Assembly: GCA_023374025.1 (NCBI GenBank)
Contig: SIJG01000012.1
Span: 964,492-1,028,491, forward strand
Direction: 5' to 3'
DNA: 64,000 nt
Source of the DNA: Heterodera schachtii
Taxonomy: Eukaryota; Nematoda; Chromadorea; Rhabditida; Heteroderidae
Part shown: positions 32,391 through 44,892 of the stretch, in pieces
Position numbering within the stretch: position 1 is the first letter of the stretch
Layout of the letters: the number at the start of each line of letters is the position of its first letter
Made by a program: the position numbers and the translations under genes
The notes under the pieces: model-generated
The model's input: only the letters and a program-made list of their open reading frames with translations
The model's database searches: none
What the model was told of the DNA's origin: nothing

Positions 32391-35091
32391 AATTGCGCGA
32401 ACAATGAACAAATTGACCGTCAATGCTGATCAGCCCGGACGCAGAGATGATGTCAATACGATTGCCACTTCGACAGAGCAGTGCCATGTCAAGAAAGTAC
32501 ACATCAAGGACAAGTCAACCATTAGTAAGTCAGAGCCTTTACAAGTCTCATCATGGGAGAAAACGACTTTGGGTCCCAAAATTCACCCATTCATTTTCAT
32601 CGTTGCTATATTTTGTATTTGTGGCCCTGTCTTTTCAAATACAGCAATGATTCCACAAGGACCAATGCTGTGCCAAACTGAAACCCAACCCACTCTTTGG
32701 AAGTTACCAGAGATTCCTGAATGTCCTATCCCAAAAGTGACAGTGGGACACGTCCCAATTTCTCAAATCAGGGAATTGTATATTCCTAATGCTATTGAGC
32801 ACAATACTAAAGCATGGGCGTGTCGGAAAATCATCAAAAGAGCAAGAAAGTTCACTTCACTTTCGGGAGTGCCAATCACGGAGGCTTTGAGCTCTGTTAT
32901 GCTGGACGTCTCTGTTGATGAGTGCAAGCAGATGATCGAACACAGGTCATGCATTTTTGGCATTCTTACAGAAGTTGATGGTCTAAGGGGAACCTCAAAC
33001 CCAATTGACTTAACTCCAAGATTCTGGTTTATTGGCTCCTTCTCTTGGTACGAAGTAAACAGCAAAAATTGTTTTGCATTTGAGACAGTGGTCTCATCCC
33101 ACTTTGGAGAATCCAACATCAAATCTCCCATCGGTACTCGACCAAATTGCCATTACGGAAATGGAAACTGTACATTGAATGACAAGACAATGCTTCTATG
33201 GACGCCCGAAAAGTCAACGAACTGCAGGTACATTTTTGTTGCCAAATATAAGGGACATTATGTGAACAACTCGTGGCTTTCTGAGGATGCAGAATATGGA
33301 CTACACTTCAAACAACCAACACCAAAGGTAAGTGATTGTGGATTAAAACTGCAACTTTCTGAGCAGGGATTTGCCACTCGTGTATTATCAAACAGCAATA
33401 CTCGATCAAAAAGGAGTCACTCAAGAGAAGGTCTTGGCCTTACAACTTCAATTGAACTTAATGCCAGACTTACGTATTTGGACAATGAATGGGCAGATGC
33501 CATAATGTATGCCTTTCGTCAATCCTTCAAAGCGTCATGTGACTTCATGGTAACAACAAGACGTTGGGCTGCTGCTGCCTACCTTGTTGATCCGATTAGT
33601 CTGGCCCGGATGTTATTCAACAACACAAAACTTTATGCTGTCAGGTCAGGGTCATCTATTCTAAAGATTTGGCCTTGTATTTCGATAAAGAACGGTGAGT
33701 ATCGTTTTAAGCCTACTCAAATTGATGATTTGTGTTTTGAAAGGTTACCCATTGAGTTCAAAACACAGGCCAAAAATGAACTTGCATTCTTGGATCCTTC
33801 GACAATGATAATTCATGCTGATTCAAAGAAGGCATCATGTTCTACCCACAGGAAAATCATCATACAACTCAATGACAAAGTGTTCGAAGTTGATCAAGTA
33901 AGTGGTAAAACTGAGACTCTTGAAGTGCAAATCTTCAACAGTGAGTTACGGCTCAAACAGATATCTGAGATTGAAAGACATTCCTTTCATCAGAGAGCCC
34001 TAATAAATCTTACAGATTTGAACACTCATGCTTTTGTTAGTGGTATGATAAAGGCAAGTGCCATCACTTATAAGATAAGTGAGGAAAACTCAATAATCAA
34101 AGCTTCTGTTTCCGAACAATGGAATCAAGTCGCTGATGAGTTGAAAAGTAAAGTCATTGGAGATTACAGACTGACGTGGCTGACTCTCTTGACCATATTG
34201 GTAGCATTGCTGATTTTGGACTTCACTCTACGGTATGCACCTGTCTTACTGGAATGTTATGTTGGCAATGGACGTCTTGCACGTATAATTTTTGGTAGAA
34301 GGAAACCAAAACAGGACATTGAGGAAACATACCAAGTAAATGATTTTCCACTTTCAGATGTTGTCCAAACTCACGAAATATTGGAAACAAGAGGAAACCC
34401 TACCAATTGGCCGCCTTCAGTGTCAAACTTTCCTCCTAGTTTTGCCTCATCTGATCCTCAAAACAGCAGACCTATGGGAAGGCTCCAAACACTCAGGAAG
34501 TCTTTAAAAAGCAGAAAACGGTCAACTTCATCACCATCCAATGCACAAGGGAGAATTGCTGGCACATCAGCTGCAACATCAATCATGGTGCTGGCAGCAT
34601 GTATTTCGTTGTTACCTCAAACGGAGGCAGTGGACCACCAAGATGAAATGCGGACTTTTCTTTTGGATTGGTGGGTTGCACTAATTCCTGCATTTTGTGC
34701 TTATTTGGTATTATTCATTGCTCTGTACTGCTTGAAGTACCTTTTACACAATAGAAAGGAGGTCAAGGCCTCATATCTCACTTGGAATGAAGTTGTGTCA
34801 GAAGTAAATACACTTCATCCATATATGGCAACTGTACGTGCTTTTGTTAATAATAAGCCTGTTTGTAGTCTCATGGACACTGGTGCTAGTGTAACTCTCG
34901 CTCCAATTTCTTTGGCTCAGGATTTAAATTGCCATCTTTACCCTACAAATGAAAGAGTCATTTCAGCCTCTGGTCATTTGATTGATGTGAGGGCCAAGGC
35001 CCTAATGCACATTGAAGTTGCAAATTGTAAAATTTATACAGAAGTCAAACTTGTGAATGATGATGGAGCTGCCAAACGCAAAAAATTACCA
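32068..35091 (+). CDS. Fused glycoprotein-like / retropepsin ORF (truncated)
   Basis: One open frame, +1 relative to Gag; the first ATG beyond the Gag stop is at 32404. Starting around residue 172 is a hydrophobic signal or anchor segment (32581-32645). It is followed by a Cys-containing ectodomain with several Asn-x-Ser/Thr sites, a furin-type RSKR at 33403-33414, and a Gly/Leu-rich stretch after it. A transmembrane helix follows near 34160-34250, and a second hydrophobic pair near 34570-34750. A retropepsin then follows in the same frame, with active site DTGAS at 34876-34890. This resembles an Env-type glycoprotein placed before the protease rather than after integrase. The viral origin is not identified; a chuvirus, rhabdo-like or other class is possible but untested. 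Codons from about 35092 to the stop at 35220 are duplicated receptor-intron sequence. Confidence 0.75.
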
Positions 35092-35225
35092 ACCTATAAA
35101 TGCAAATGGGAAATCAAAATTATTATTAAATTACGCTCATTAAGCCACATGCCAAAAAAAAAACCAAACTCTTTTCGGGAATTCATAATTAAATGCTTTC
35201 TTACGATGCCGTTTAATTAATAAAG

Positions 35226-35514
35226 TTCGGCACCGGCCTGCTGTCCAACTTGTCCTCAAACTTGTGCCGTGTTGGACGCACTTTGCGGTACCACTTACTA
35301 TTCGCTAGTGCTTGTGCCACCCGGCTGGTTCAAGTGGCGTGCCAACAATGTCCTTTTTTTGAAAAGCAAAGCACCGTTAGCAATGGCACTGGGGGAGCAG
35401 GCAACCGACGACGGCACAGCAGAAACAACACCAACGCCACAACCCTCAGCAACAGCAAACCACTTTCAACACTTGCAACAAACACAAATCAAATTTGGGT
35501 ATATGGTAACGCCT
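35226..35514 (+). pseudogene. Duplicated exon 5 of receptor paralogue 1
   Basis: Matches 18830-19120 but without exons 1-4 upstream; the LTR element is joined directly in front. It has an extra A in the TCCTCAAACTTG region, a T-to-G change at the CTGT/CGGT site, and lost bases in the CAG/CAA tail, so the frame is broken. It is a leftover of the duplication breakpoint. Confidence 0.85.
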
Positions 35515-35589
35515 GAGGGCACGCACCTTAATTCTTTCAGAATATGGACATTATTTTTGAAAAAACCATTTAAAATATGTATTTTTATT

Positions 35590-36201
35590 CAAATATTTAT
35601 CATTTTCTTTGAATAGGGCACCGCCCCCCCCCTCCATTAGAGCCACTCCCACCCCCCTCCCGGCCCCTCTGAGGGGCTGAAAAATAGAGCCCCTGGGGCT
35701 ACTATATTAGAGGAAATACGGTATTGTTGTTTCTTGAAAATTTTTGAATTTTTGTGATTTTTTAGTTAGTTCTCATCAGAATTGGCATTGGATAAAAACT
35801 ATGAACAAATTTCCATCTTTCGTTAAACTAATGATCACACATTTATATGGGGATTTGATTGTTTCTAACGAAAAAATATAAATTTTCTTAAAATTTAATA
35901 ATATTTTTAATTTTCTTTTTCTCAATTAAACAATTTTTCTTGCCCAATTTTACGACGAAAAAATCCTAAAAAATCATTAATATAATATTTTCAGCTTTGT
36001 GCCAGTTGGAACAGTCACACCATTAGATGCATGCACAGCAGATGAAAATAGTTCTGAAATTTGATATTCCAAAAATATTTAACCGTCTATAAATAAAATA
36101 AATCGCAATTTAATTATTTAAAATTTTCAAAAATTATATTTTCGCGAAAAAGATGGATTTTTCATATTTCCATAGATTTTTTTATTCTAAGTTGTTATTA
36201 T
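35590..36201. other. Duplicated non-coding flank
   Basis: Matches about 19205-19816. No gene supported; AT-rich with short C-runs near 35625. Confidence 0.6.
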
Positions 36202-36666
36202 TAGAGATGGGATTTTTAGGTGCTAAAAATCCCAAAAAGGCCAAAATAGGTGCTAAAAATTGGAAAAAATCCAGTGTCTATCAATTTCGCCCGCACAATT
36301 GCAACTGGTCAAGAAAATAAATAAATAAATTTTGGAGACGAATTTTTGAGAAAATTTTTATTTCTTAGTGGAATATTTTTTGAAATTTTGGTCAATTTTT
36401 AGGGGTATATTTTTTAAATTTTTTGGGATCGATTCTTAGGGGTGTATTTCTCGTTTTTATTGGCATTTTTGCTATGAAATAGGTGCTAAAACTCGAAAAA
36501 TGCCAAAATAGGTGCTATTGACCGAAAATCCCAGTTTTAGGTATTTTTATGTGCTAAAAAAGTCGCTCTAAATCGAAAATTGTTCGGAGAAAATGCTATT
36601 TTTGGCTTCTCTCATCATTACTAAGCCGCAAAAAAATAGGTAAAAGCCTAAAAAATCCCATCTCTA
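36202..36666. mobile_element. hAT-like MITE, second copy
   Basis: Copy of the element at 19817-20279, with the same TAGAGATGGGA termini. Carried along by the segmental duplication rather than inserted independently. Confidence 0.75.
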
Positions 36667-36669
36667 ATT

Positions 36670-37120
36670 ATTATTTTTGGTTTTATGGCTTGTACGGTGT
36701 TTTTTTTTTTTGAAAGATTTCCTTTTTTTACCCTTATTTTTTTAGCGGCATTTTTTTTTGTATTTACTATTCATTTCGGCGCCGCGTTTGATCAAATTCT
36801 CGTTCAAATTTTCAATTTTGCTTGAAAATTTTTGCATTTTTTAATGACAAAATTTTTGACAATTTTATCCAAAATCTCGAAAATTTCACTGTTGCCCACT
36901 TAGAAAAAATTGAATTTTTTTAAACCTTGCCCATTAAAAATGGTTTTTCTTTTAAGAAATTAGCTTTTCTCTATTAAAAAATTACTATCTATAAATACAT
37001 CTGCCATTAATAAAATAATAATAATTTAGCCGAAATGCTTAATATGTATAAAAAGTCAGTTTCGCATTTTTGGTGTTTGACAAAAATGTCATATTCTCAT
37101 GGCATTTCACGTTGTGTGTC
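36670..37120. repeat. Spacer block, copy 3 of 4
   Basis: Same block as 20283-20874, but about 140 bp shorter: the stretch between ACTATCT and ATAAATACAT is missing relative to copy 1. No exon. Confidence 0.65.
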
Positions 37121-37417
37121 ACATTTAATAATTACCCAATAATTAGTTGAATGGAATTATACAAATTGTCACTCATAAATTTTTATTATTTTCCCACAAT
37201 TACATGGTTATGCACAGGAAATTTCATTTTTGGCATTATGTGGCGAAGGAAACGTAAATGCCAACCAAATTTTTATAAAAATGAATGACTGAATTGGACG
37301 GCAACCAATTACAAAATCAACCAAAATATTCTCACAAATTTGAGTTTCGTCACTCAAACTGCGGGAGCTTTCAGAAAATTTTCCATTTTATATAAAATAT
37401 TAATTTTGCCGCCAAAA

Positions 37418-40400
37418 ATGTCTACCAATTTGACTACAAATTTGACCGTTACTGGCACAATTATTGTCGATTTGATGAGCACCGGGCTGATCAATGCCGG
37501 CTTCAAGCAGTTCAGCTTTGTTTGCAAGCTGATCACCGCCCTGCTGATCGCCCGTCTGTTGCTGCTCGCCCGTTTCCGTCCCGCCGTTTTGCGCGTGCCG
37601 GAACTGTCCCACGCGCTGCGCACCTTTTTGGGCTTTCACTTGGCCGGTGCCATTGTCACAATGCCGTACAATGCTTATGTGTCAATTGTGTACTATACAT
37701 CCCCAGGCGTCGACAAGAGTGTACAAGTAATTGGGTGCCAGTCAATCTTGACTGAAGTTTCTTTTCTCGAGAATGCCAGTCTTGACGAGACCATTTCTCG
37801 ACGGTCGGTCAAACTTGATAGGGAACATTTTCTCAGGTCCCATTAACGACGGCATATTGCCAATTTGGACAGTTTTCTCAAATCCCATAAATGACGGCAT
37901 ATTGCCAATTTGTACAGTTTTTTGAAATCCCACCAATGATGGCATACGTCAATTTGGACAGTTTTACTCATTTTTTTGGCATTACGTTCTCTTAATGGCA
38001 ATCTCGAGACTGAATGTTCTTTTTTCTCGACACCATGGCACACATCCCCATGCTTCGTTCAGCACAAACCATCCTCCTACAACATGTATGCGCTGTACTG
38101 GTTGGGCCAATGGCAAAACACGTACACAGCACTGTCACCGTTGGTCGTCCTGTTTCTGACCCTGGAGCGCTGTTTCATCATCAAATTGGTCACAACGCCG
38201 GCAACACGGGAAAAAGTTGAGCGACGGCTGTTCTGGGCCGGCATTGGCACATTGCTAGCCGCTTTCATGCTCAGCACATTGTTTTTCATGGACGAACTGC
38301 CGTTGAATATCACTGAGTGTAGGCTTTTTCAGTTTTTGGCACCAAGATAGGGTTTAAGAAATATGCCAAAATTGGCGGATTAATTAAATTAAAAAAAAAT
38401 TAGACTAAATAAACACCGGCTTCAACAGTTTCAGTAAATGTGACCGGCTGCCAGACAGTGTCTTGTGTGATGCGCAAATGGGACAACATACCACAACTTG
38501 TCATCAAAGGCAGCACCGGCATTTTGAACATTTTTTGCAGCATTTATTTCCTCTACAGTTTGCACAAATTGCAACCAAGCCGTGCCACGATGAAAATGGT
38601 AGGCAAAATAGATGGTCTTACAAGGGAAGGGCGTGAACTGTAAGTCGGAAAATGCAAGCTTGACCAAAAATAAAGCGAGACCAAAACAAATGCGCAAAAT
38701 GCGAGAAAAGGAGACGAGACAAAATGCGAGAACGAACAGCAGAAAAAGATTGAGAGCGAGACCAAAAACAAAATGAGAGAAAAGGTGACGAGAAAAAATG
38801 CGAGAACGAACAGCCGAAAAGGTTGAGAAGCGAGACCAAAAACAAAATGCGAGAAAAGGAGACGAGACAAAATGCGAGAACGAACAGCCGAAAAGGTTGA
38901 GAAGCGAGACCAAAAACAAAATGCGAGAAAAGGAGACGAGACAAAATGCGAGAACGAACAGCCGAAAAAGGTTGAGAAGCGAGACAAAAACAAAATGCGA
39001 GAAAAGGAGAAGAGACCAAATGCGAGAACGAACAGCCGAAAAGGTTGAGAAGCGAGACAAAAACAAAATGCGAGAAAAGGGACGAGACAAAATGCGAGAA
39101 CGAAAGCGAAAAGGTTGAGAAGCGGACCAAAAACAAAATGCGAGAAAAGGAGGACGAGACAAAATGCGAGAACGAACAGCCGAAAAAGGTTGAGAAGCGA
39201 GACCAAAAACAAAATGCCAGAAAAAGAGACGAGACACAAATGCGAGAACGAACAGCCGAAAAGTTTAGAAGCGAGACCAAAACAAAATGAGAGAAAGGTG
39301 ACGAGAAAAAAATGCGAGAACGAACAGCCGAAAAGGTTGAGAAGCGAGACCAAAAACAAAATGCGAGAAAAGGAGACGAGACAAAATGCGAGAACGAACA
39401 GCCGAAAAGGTTGAGAAGCGAGACCAAAAACAAATGCCAGAAAAGGAGACGAGACAAATGCGAGAACGAACAGCCGAAAAGGTTGAGAAGCGAGACCAAA
39501 AACAAAATGCGAGAAAAGGAGACGAGACAAAATGCGAGAACGAACAGCCGAAAAAGTTGAAAGCGAGACCAAAAACAAAATGCGAGAAAAGGAGACGAGA
39601 CAAAATGCGAGAAACGAACAGCCGAAAAAGGTTGAGAAGCGAGACCAAAAACAAAATGCCAGAAAAGGAGACGAGACAAAATGCGAGAACGAACAGCCGA
39701 AAAGGTTGAGAAGCGAGACCAAAAACAAATGCGAGAAAAGGAGACGAGACAAAATGCGAGAACGAACAGCCGAAAAAGGTTGAGAAGCGAGACCAAAAAC
39801 AAAATGCAGAAAAGGAGACGAGACAAAATGCGAGAACGAACAGCCGAAAAAAGTGCGAAGCGAGACCAAAAAACAAAATGGAGAAAAAAGGAGACGAGAC
39901 AAAATGCGAGAACGAACAGCCGAAAAAGGTTGAGAAGCGAGACCAAAAACAAAATGAGAGAAAAGGGACGAGAAAAATGCGAGAACGAACAGCCGAAAGG
40001 TTGAGAAGCGAGACCAAAAACAAAATGCGAGAAAAGGAGACGAGACAAAATGCGAGAACGAACAGCCGAAAAAGGTGAGAAGCGAGACCAAAAACAAATG
40101 AGAGAAAAGGTGACGAGAAAAAATGCGAGAACGAACAGCCGAAAGGTTGAGAAGCGAGACCAAAAACAAAATGCGAGAAAAGGAGACGAGACAAAATGCG
40201 AGAACGAACAGCCGAAAAGGTTGAGAAGCGAGACCAAAAACAAAATGCGATGAAAAGGAGACGAGACAAATGCGAGAACGAACAGCCGAAAAGGTTGAGA
40301 AGCGAGACCAAAAACAAAATGCAGAAAAGGAGACGAGACAAAATGCGAGAACGAACAGCCGAAAAGGTTGAGAAGCGAGACCAAAAACAAATGCAGGAAA

Positions 40401-41833
40401 AGCAGACGAGACAAAATGCGAGAACGAACAGCCGAAAAAGGTTGAGAAGCGAGACCAAAAACAAAATGCGAGAAAAGGAGACGAGACAAATGCGAGAACG
40501 AACAGCCGAAAAAGGTTGAGAAGCGAGACCAAAAACAAAATGCGAGAAAAGGAGACGAGACAAAATGCTGAGAACGAACAGCCGAAAAAGGTTGAGAAGC
40601 GAGACCAAAAACAAAATGCCAGAAAAGGAGACGAGACAAAATGCGAGAACGAACAGCCGAAAAAAGGTGCGAAGCGAGACGAAATGTCCCTGGCACTGAT
40701 CAAAGATCAAATTAGTCAATTCAACCCATCTCATCCAATACCACCAATTTATCTATAGTAGACCCAATCTTAAAGAAATGCCAGATTAGAAATGGGCAAA
40801 TTGGGTCTATGATTAGTTGGGTTGACCCAAAACGTCAAAAATATCCCCTGTTATAGAGTTAGTGATGCAATTTTTAGGTTTTTAAAAATCACTAGCTTTG
40901 AAATGCTGATTTCTTTTTTGTTCATTCCAATTAATCGTTCATTAGTGCGCATTTATGTATCAGATAAGTGTACTCAATAAAAATATATAGAAAAATCACA
41001 TGGAAGAGAATTAGGTACATAATTAAAATTGTGAGAATTTTGCGTATAATTAAATGAAAATATTGAAAAATCACACGGAAGAGAATTAGGTACATAATTA
41101 AAATTGTGAGAATTTTGCGCATAAATAAATGAAAATTAATTTTTTAATTTTTTTTAATCAAGAAAAACCATCTCGTCATTGTGACAATATGCTTCGCAAT
41201 ATGTCTTGACTTTTTCCCCGCATTTCTCAGCATCGGCTTCAATATTGTAAGCCATTTCGGTCAAATTATTAAAATTGAAATATGAACTAAATATTCAATA
41301 AAAATGAAAAATAAAAATTTTTCATCAAATTTATGTAATTTCTTAATAAATTTGATCCTAAATTTTCCCCAATTTTCTTATATTTTTGCCATATCAAAAT
41401 ATTCAAAATTTTTGTGAAAATGACTAAAATTTCCCGTTTTTCCTGGAACAAAAAAAAAAAGAATTTTTTTTTCGGACATTTATAGTTCGGCTCGGGCTTG
41501 ATCTCAAACGTGGCATCCACCAGCACGGTGTTGGACTCGCTGTGCTGTGCCATTTATTTCTCGCTTGTGTTTGTGCCACCCGGCTGGCTGAAACGGCGTG
41601 CCAATGCCAATGATGCCAATGCCATTGGTGGCACAACAAATTTGCAACCGCAACAACAACAACAACATTCGCAACTGCAACCGCAACAACGCACTAATCG
41701 AATTGCTTCAACTGTTAGCATGATGAACCCAATTGTTGTGCCAGCATTGAATCGTCATCCGCGGATTAGCAGATACAGTGATGGAATGATACAAATTGGT
41801 ACGGTATCGGCAACAGTGCGTCATGGAAGATAA
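37418..41833 (+). CDS. Seven-transmembrane chemoreceptor-like GPCR, paralogue B (intact)
   Basis: Exons 37418-37720 (or to 37726 if the CAA|GTAATT donor is used), 38063-38318, 38435-38598, 41163-41246, 41486-41833 join in phase to give about 384-386 residues. TM1-TM2 are in exon 1, TM3-TM4 in exon 2, then one TM per exon. LERCF follows TM3, ELPLNIT lies after TM4, and the exon 5 boundary VPPGW is conserved. The tail is Gln-rich and ends with a His-Gly-Arg. The exon 2 donor is GT|GTAGGC, better than in A and C. Intron 3 is 2.5 kb because it holds about 27 satellite units. It is the intact counterpart of A. Confidence 0.85.
38660..40690 (+). repeat. 74-bp satellite array, receptor B intron 3
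   Basis: Same unit as 22790-24745, about 27 copies, with many units carrying 1-base losses or gains (for example ACAAATGCGAG in place of ACAAAATGCGAG). False minus-strand frames of 490-716 codons are artefacts of the unit. Confidence 0.95.
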
Positions 41834-42875
41834 GGGGAGGGGCTACGGTGAACACAGAAAGCAACAGCAATTGGCACGTTTGATCAAAATTTATTTTTTG
41901 TGATATCATTTATTTGTAGACATTTTTCCCAATTTTGGATTCATGGATTCTTCGTTGAAATAAATGGATTTAATTTTATTAATTTTAAATATTTTGAATT
42001 TTTTTTTAAAATTTATACTGTATATTATATAAACTGTGGCTGTAAACCTATTTTCTTTTACAATTTTTCTGTCTTATTTTTCTTTGATTTTCATTTTTTA
42101 AAAATTTATACAGTATAATAATAAATTAAAATTTATACAGTATAATAATAAACCATAGCAATAAAGAAGGTAATTTAATACAAGAAACATTTTTTAAATA
42201 TTTTATTTGTTATTTTTCTGTCTTTTTATTATTTTAAATTTTTTTATTTTCTAATATTATGTTACAATTTTGTCAAATCACTTTTGATTATTATTTTTGG
42301 TTTTATGACTTGTACGGTGTTTTTTTTTTTGAAAGATTTCCTTTTTTACCCTTATTTTTTAGCGCCATTTTTTTTTGTATTTACTATTCATTTCGGCGCC
42401 GCGTTTGATCAAATTCTCGTTCAAATTTTCACTTTTGCTTGAAAATTTTTGCATTTTTTTAATGACAAAATTTTTGACAAATCATTCAAAATCTCGAAAA
42501 TTTCACTGTTGCCCACTTAGAAAAAATTGAATTTTTTTAAACCTTGCCCATTAAAAATGGTTTTTCTTTTAAGAAATTAGCTTTTCTCTATTCAAAAATT
42601 ACTATCTCTGAACTTTTTGAATTTCATTCCTTGACACCTTTTACATTAAATTTTGTCAAAAACCTGACGAAAAAATTTATTTTCAATCACATTAATATGC
42701 TTTTCAAAAATAATTATGCAAAAACAAATAAATTACTCATGTAGTGAGATTGATAAATACATATGCCATTAATAATAATAATAAATTTAGCCGAAATGCT
42801 TAATATGTATAAAAAGTCAGTTCGCTTTTTGTGTTTGACAAAATGTCATATTTCATGGCATTTTTACGTTGTGTG
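41834..42875. other. 3' flank of receptor B with spacer block copy 4
   Basis: Matches 25897-26941. The fourth spacer block occupies about 42295-42875. No gene seen. Confidence 0.55.
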
Positions 42876-43125
42876 TGTAAGGCGTAAATGGGCTCAGCCA
42901 ATAGCGGGAGGGACCGCCCCGTTGGGATCCCGCCCAAGAGCCCCCTTATAAGCTCGGGTTCCTTCCCAGGGATCACAACATCTCAGTCGCGACTTATCAG
43001 CCATTATCCTATTCAATCCCCATCCATCGATCTCGTCCCCCTTCTCCAGCCCAGGGAGTACTCAGCGCGCGGGTTACGGCCGGGATGGACAAGAGGGGAT
43101 CCGTGGGACTGGCACAACTCTAACT
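42876..43125 (+). repeat. 5' LTR of the deleted element
   Basis: Same LTR as 26942-27199 but several bases shorter owing to single-base losses (for example GGGTTCCTTCCCAGGG where the other LTRs are longer). Confidence 0.88.
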
Positions 43126-44881
43126 GGTAGCACCGGATGGTTCTGACCAAATCCTGGGCCAAGGGTTTGGTTCGGAGTGGAATTGAATGGGTGCTGATCA
43201 CCCCGGGGGGGCTTTGGCCCTGAGCTCAATATTCGGCCGATGCCGGCCAACAAACACTAAAAAAAAAGAGAGGTGTTGGCTGATGCCGGCCAATGAAAAA
43301 TAAATTCTGGCCGATGCCGGCAAATAAAAAAAAAAAAAAAAAGTGCCGATGCCGGCTGAAAAGAAAATTAATTTTAGCCGATGCCGGCCATGAAAAAAAA
43401 AGTGATGGCTGATGCCGGCTAAAAAGAAAATGAATTTTGGCCGATGCCGGCCAACGGAAAACCAATTCCGGCCGAAGCCGGCAATGAAAAGAATGCCGAT
43501 GCCGGCCAACGGAAAATCAATTCGGCCGAAGCCGGCAATGAAAAAGAATGCCGATGCCGGCAAATGAAAAAGAGAATGCCGATGCCGGCAAATGAAAGAA
43601 AAAATGCCGATGCCGGCAAATGAAAAAAGAGTGAATTTGCCGATGCCGGCCATGAAAAAAAATTCAAAAAAAAAGGGAATTATGGCCCGGTCGATGAAAA
43701 AAAAAAAAGGGAAATTCCGACCGATGGCGGCCAATGACAAAGGCCGATTTAAAAACCCCGGTGAGGCCAAGGCCTTAAACAATGAATACCGGAGGCTAAG
43801 AAGTGCAAAAAGTGCCTATGAGGGCCAATAATGAAAATGCTTTGGCCGAAAAAAAAAGAAAAAATGGCAATGGAAAAAGAGAATTAAAGCCCAAAGAAAA
43901 TGGCCACAAAAAAAAAAAAAAAAAAAGAGAGAGAAAAGAGGCCGGAAAAAATGCGCAATGGCCACAATGGGGGCTAAGGCCTCAAATTATTGAAATGTAA
44001 TTGAAAATAGGCCGCGTGAAGTTTATCAAAGCCAAAATGGCACATTTCAGTGATTAAAAAAGGGGGATTTTAAAATGGACAAAAAGAAAAGGGAATTATG
44101 CCTAAAATGGCACGTTTTCAGCACATTTTTGAAAACGGCACAAAAAGGAAAATGCCATCAATTAATTAACTCTATCAAAATATATAGAGAGAGAAAGAGA
44201 AAAACAATTTTGGACAAAAGTGCCACAAAAAAAAAAAAGAGAGAAACAAAATTGGCAAAGATGAAAAATAAAAAATGTAAATGGCAATTAAAGAAATGAT
44301 GGGCCAAGGCCTAAAATATATTATATTCGGGCGCAATTATAGTCAATTTTAATAGGATAGAAAATAATGAAAATCAATTACCAATTTAATTTTGGAGGCC
44401 TCAATTTTAATCTTCAATTACTGTGTTGCTTAGGGAGGGGATACTGTACCCACTGTCCTTTGCCCCCCCCCCCACCATTTTACGGCGTTGAGTTGGCCGT
44501 TCCCACCAGCGGGCGTCAAATTTATCATGGTATCAAAATTTAGGAGCGCGGAAGGATGTCGTCTGGGTTGCGGAGGACGCCGTAGGGTCCGCGAAGTCGA
44601 AGAGTGGTGAACGAGAAATAATCGGACAATTTATGCACAATAACTTTTCAATCCTTTCAGCTGTTCTCCGTTCCCAACCTCAACAACCTCGCCCTGTCAT
44701 GGAAAACTACGCGACCATCGCCACTGATCACCTTCTCTCGACAACTTCTCAATCACAATTTTCGTCCACTTCAGGTGGATATTTAATAAGATGGGAAATA
44801 TTATTGATTTATTTTAATTGAATAATTAATTAAAAACATCCAAAATTCAAAATTAATGGAACCATGGGACGGTTCCCGGTT

Positions 44882-44892
44882 AAGGAGGGAGG
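44882..44892 (+). promoter_or_regulatory. Polypurine tract
   Basis: AAGGAGGGAGG lies directly before the 3' LTR start TGTAAGGCG, the normal position of the plus-strand primer. Confidence 0.8.

Larger units (their letters stand above)
26942..35091 (+). mobile_element. LTR retroelement, 3'-truncated by segmental duplication
   Basis: Order: 5' LTR (26942-27199), primer-binding site, 3.5-kb leader, gag (ending 32390), then a long frame with a glycoprotein-like region and a retropepsin. The sequence then jumps at about 35091 into a second copy of receptor paralogue 1 intron 4. No reverse transcriptase, RNase H, integrase or 3' LTR remains in this copy. Retropepsin, CCHC Gag and the LTR/PBS support an LTR retrotransposon; superfamily (Gypsy or BEL/Pao) cannot be settled without RT. 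Confidence 0.9.
35092..44516 (+). repeat. Segmental duplication, copy 2
   Basis: Second copy of 18690-28548. The left junction shares AACCTAT with paralogue 1 intron 4, a possible microhomology. It ends within the retroelement leader at GCGGGCGT, after which the deleted element resumes with its 3' portion. Copy 2 lacks single bases at many places where copy 1 has them, most densely in the satellite and in 42700-44350. Confidence 0.9.

Noticed and set aside
35092..35220. C-terminal continuation of the glycoprotein-protease ORF
   Set aside because: These codons are duplicated receptor-intron DNA; the frame is open by chance across the junction.
38431..40734. Minus-strand open frames of 489-716 codons
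   Set aside because: Same satellite artefact in copy 2.
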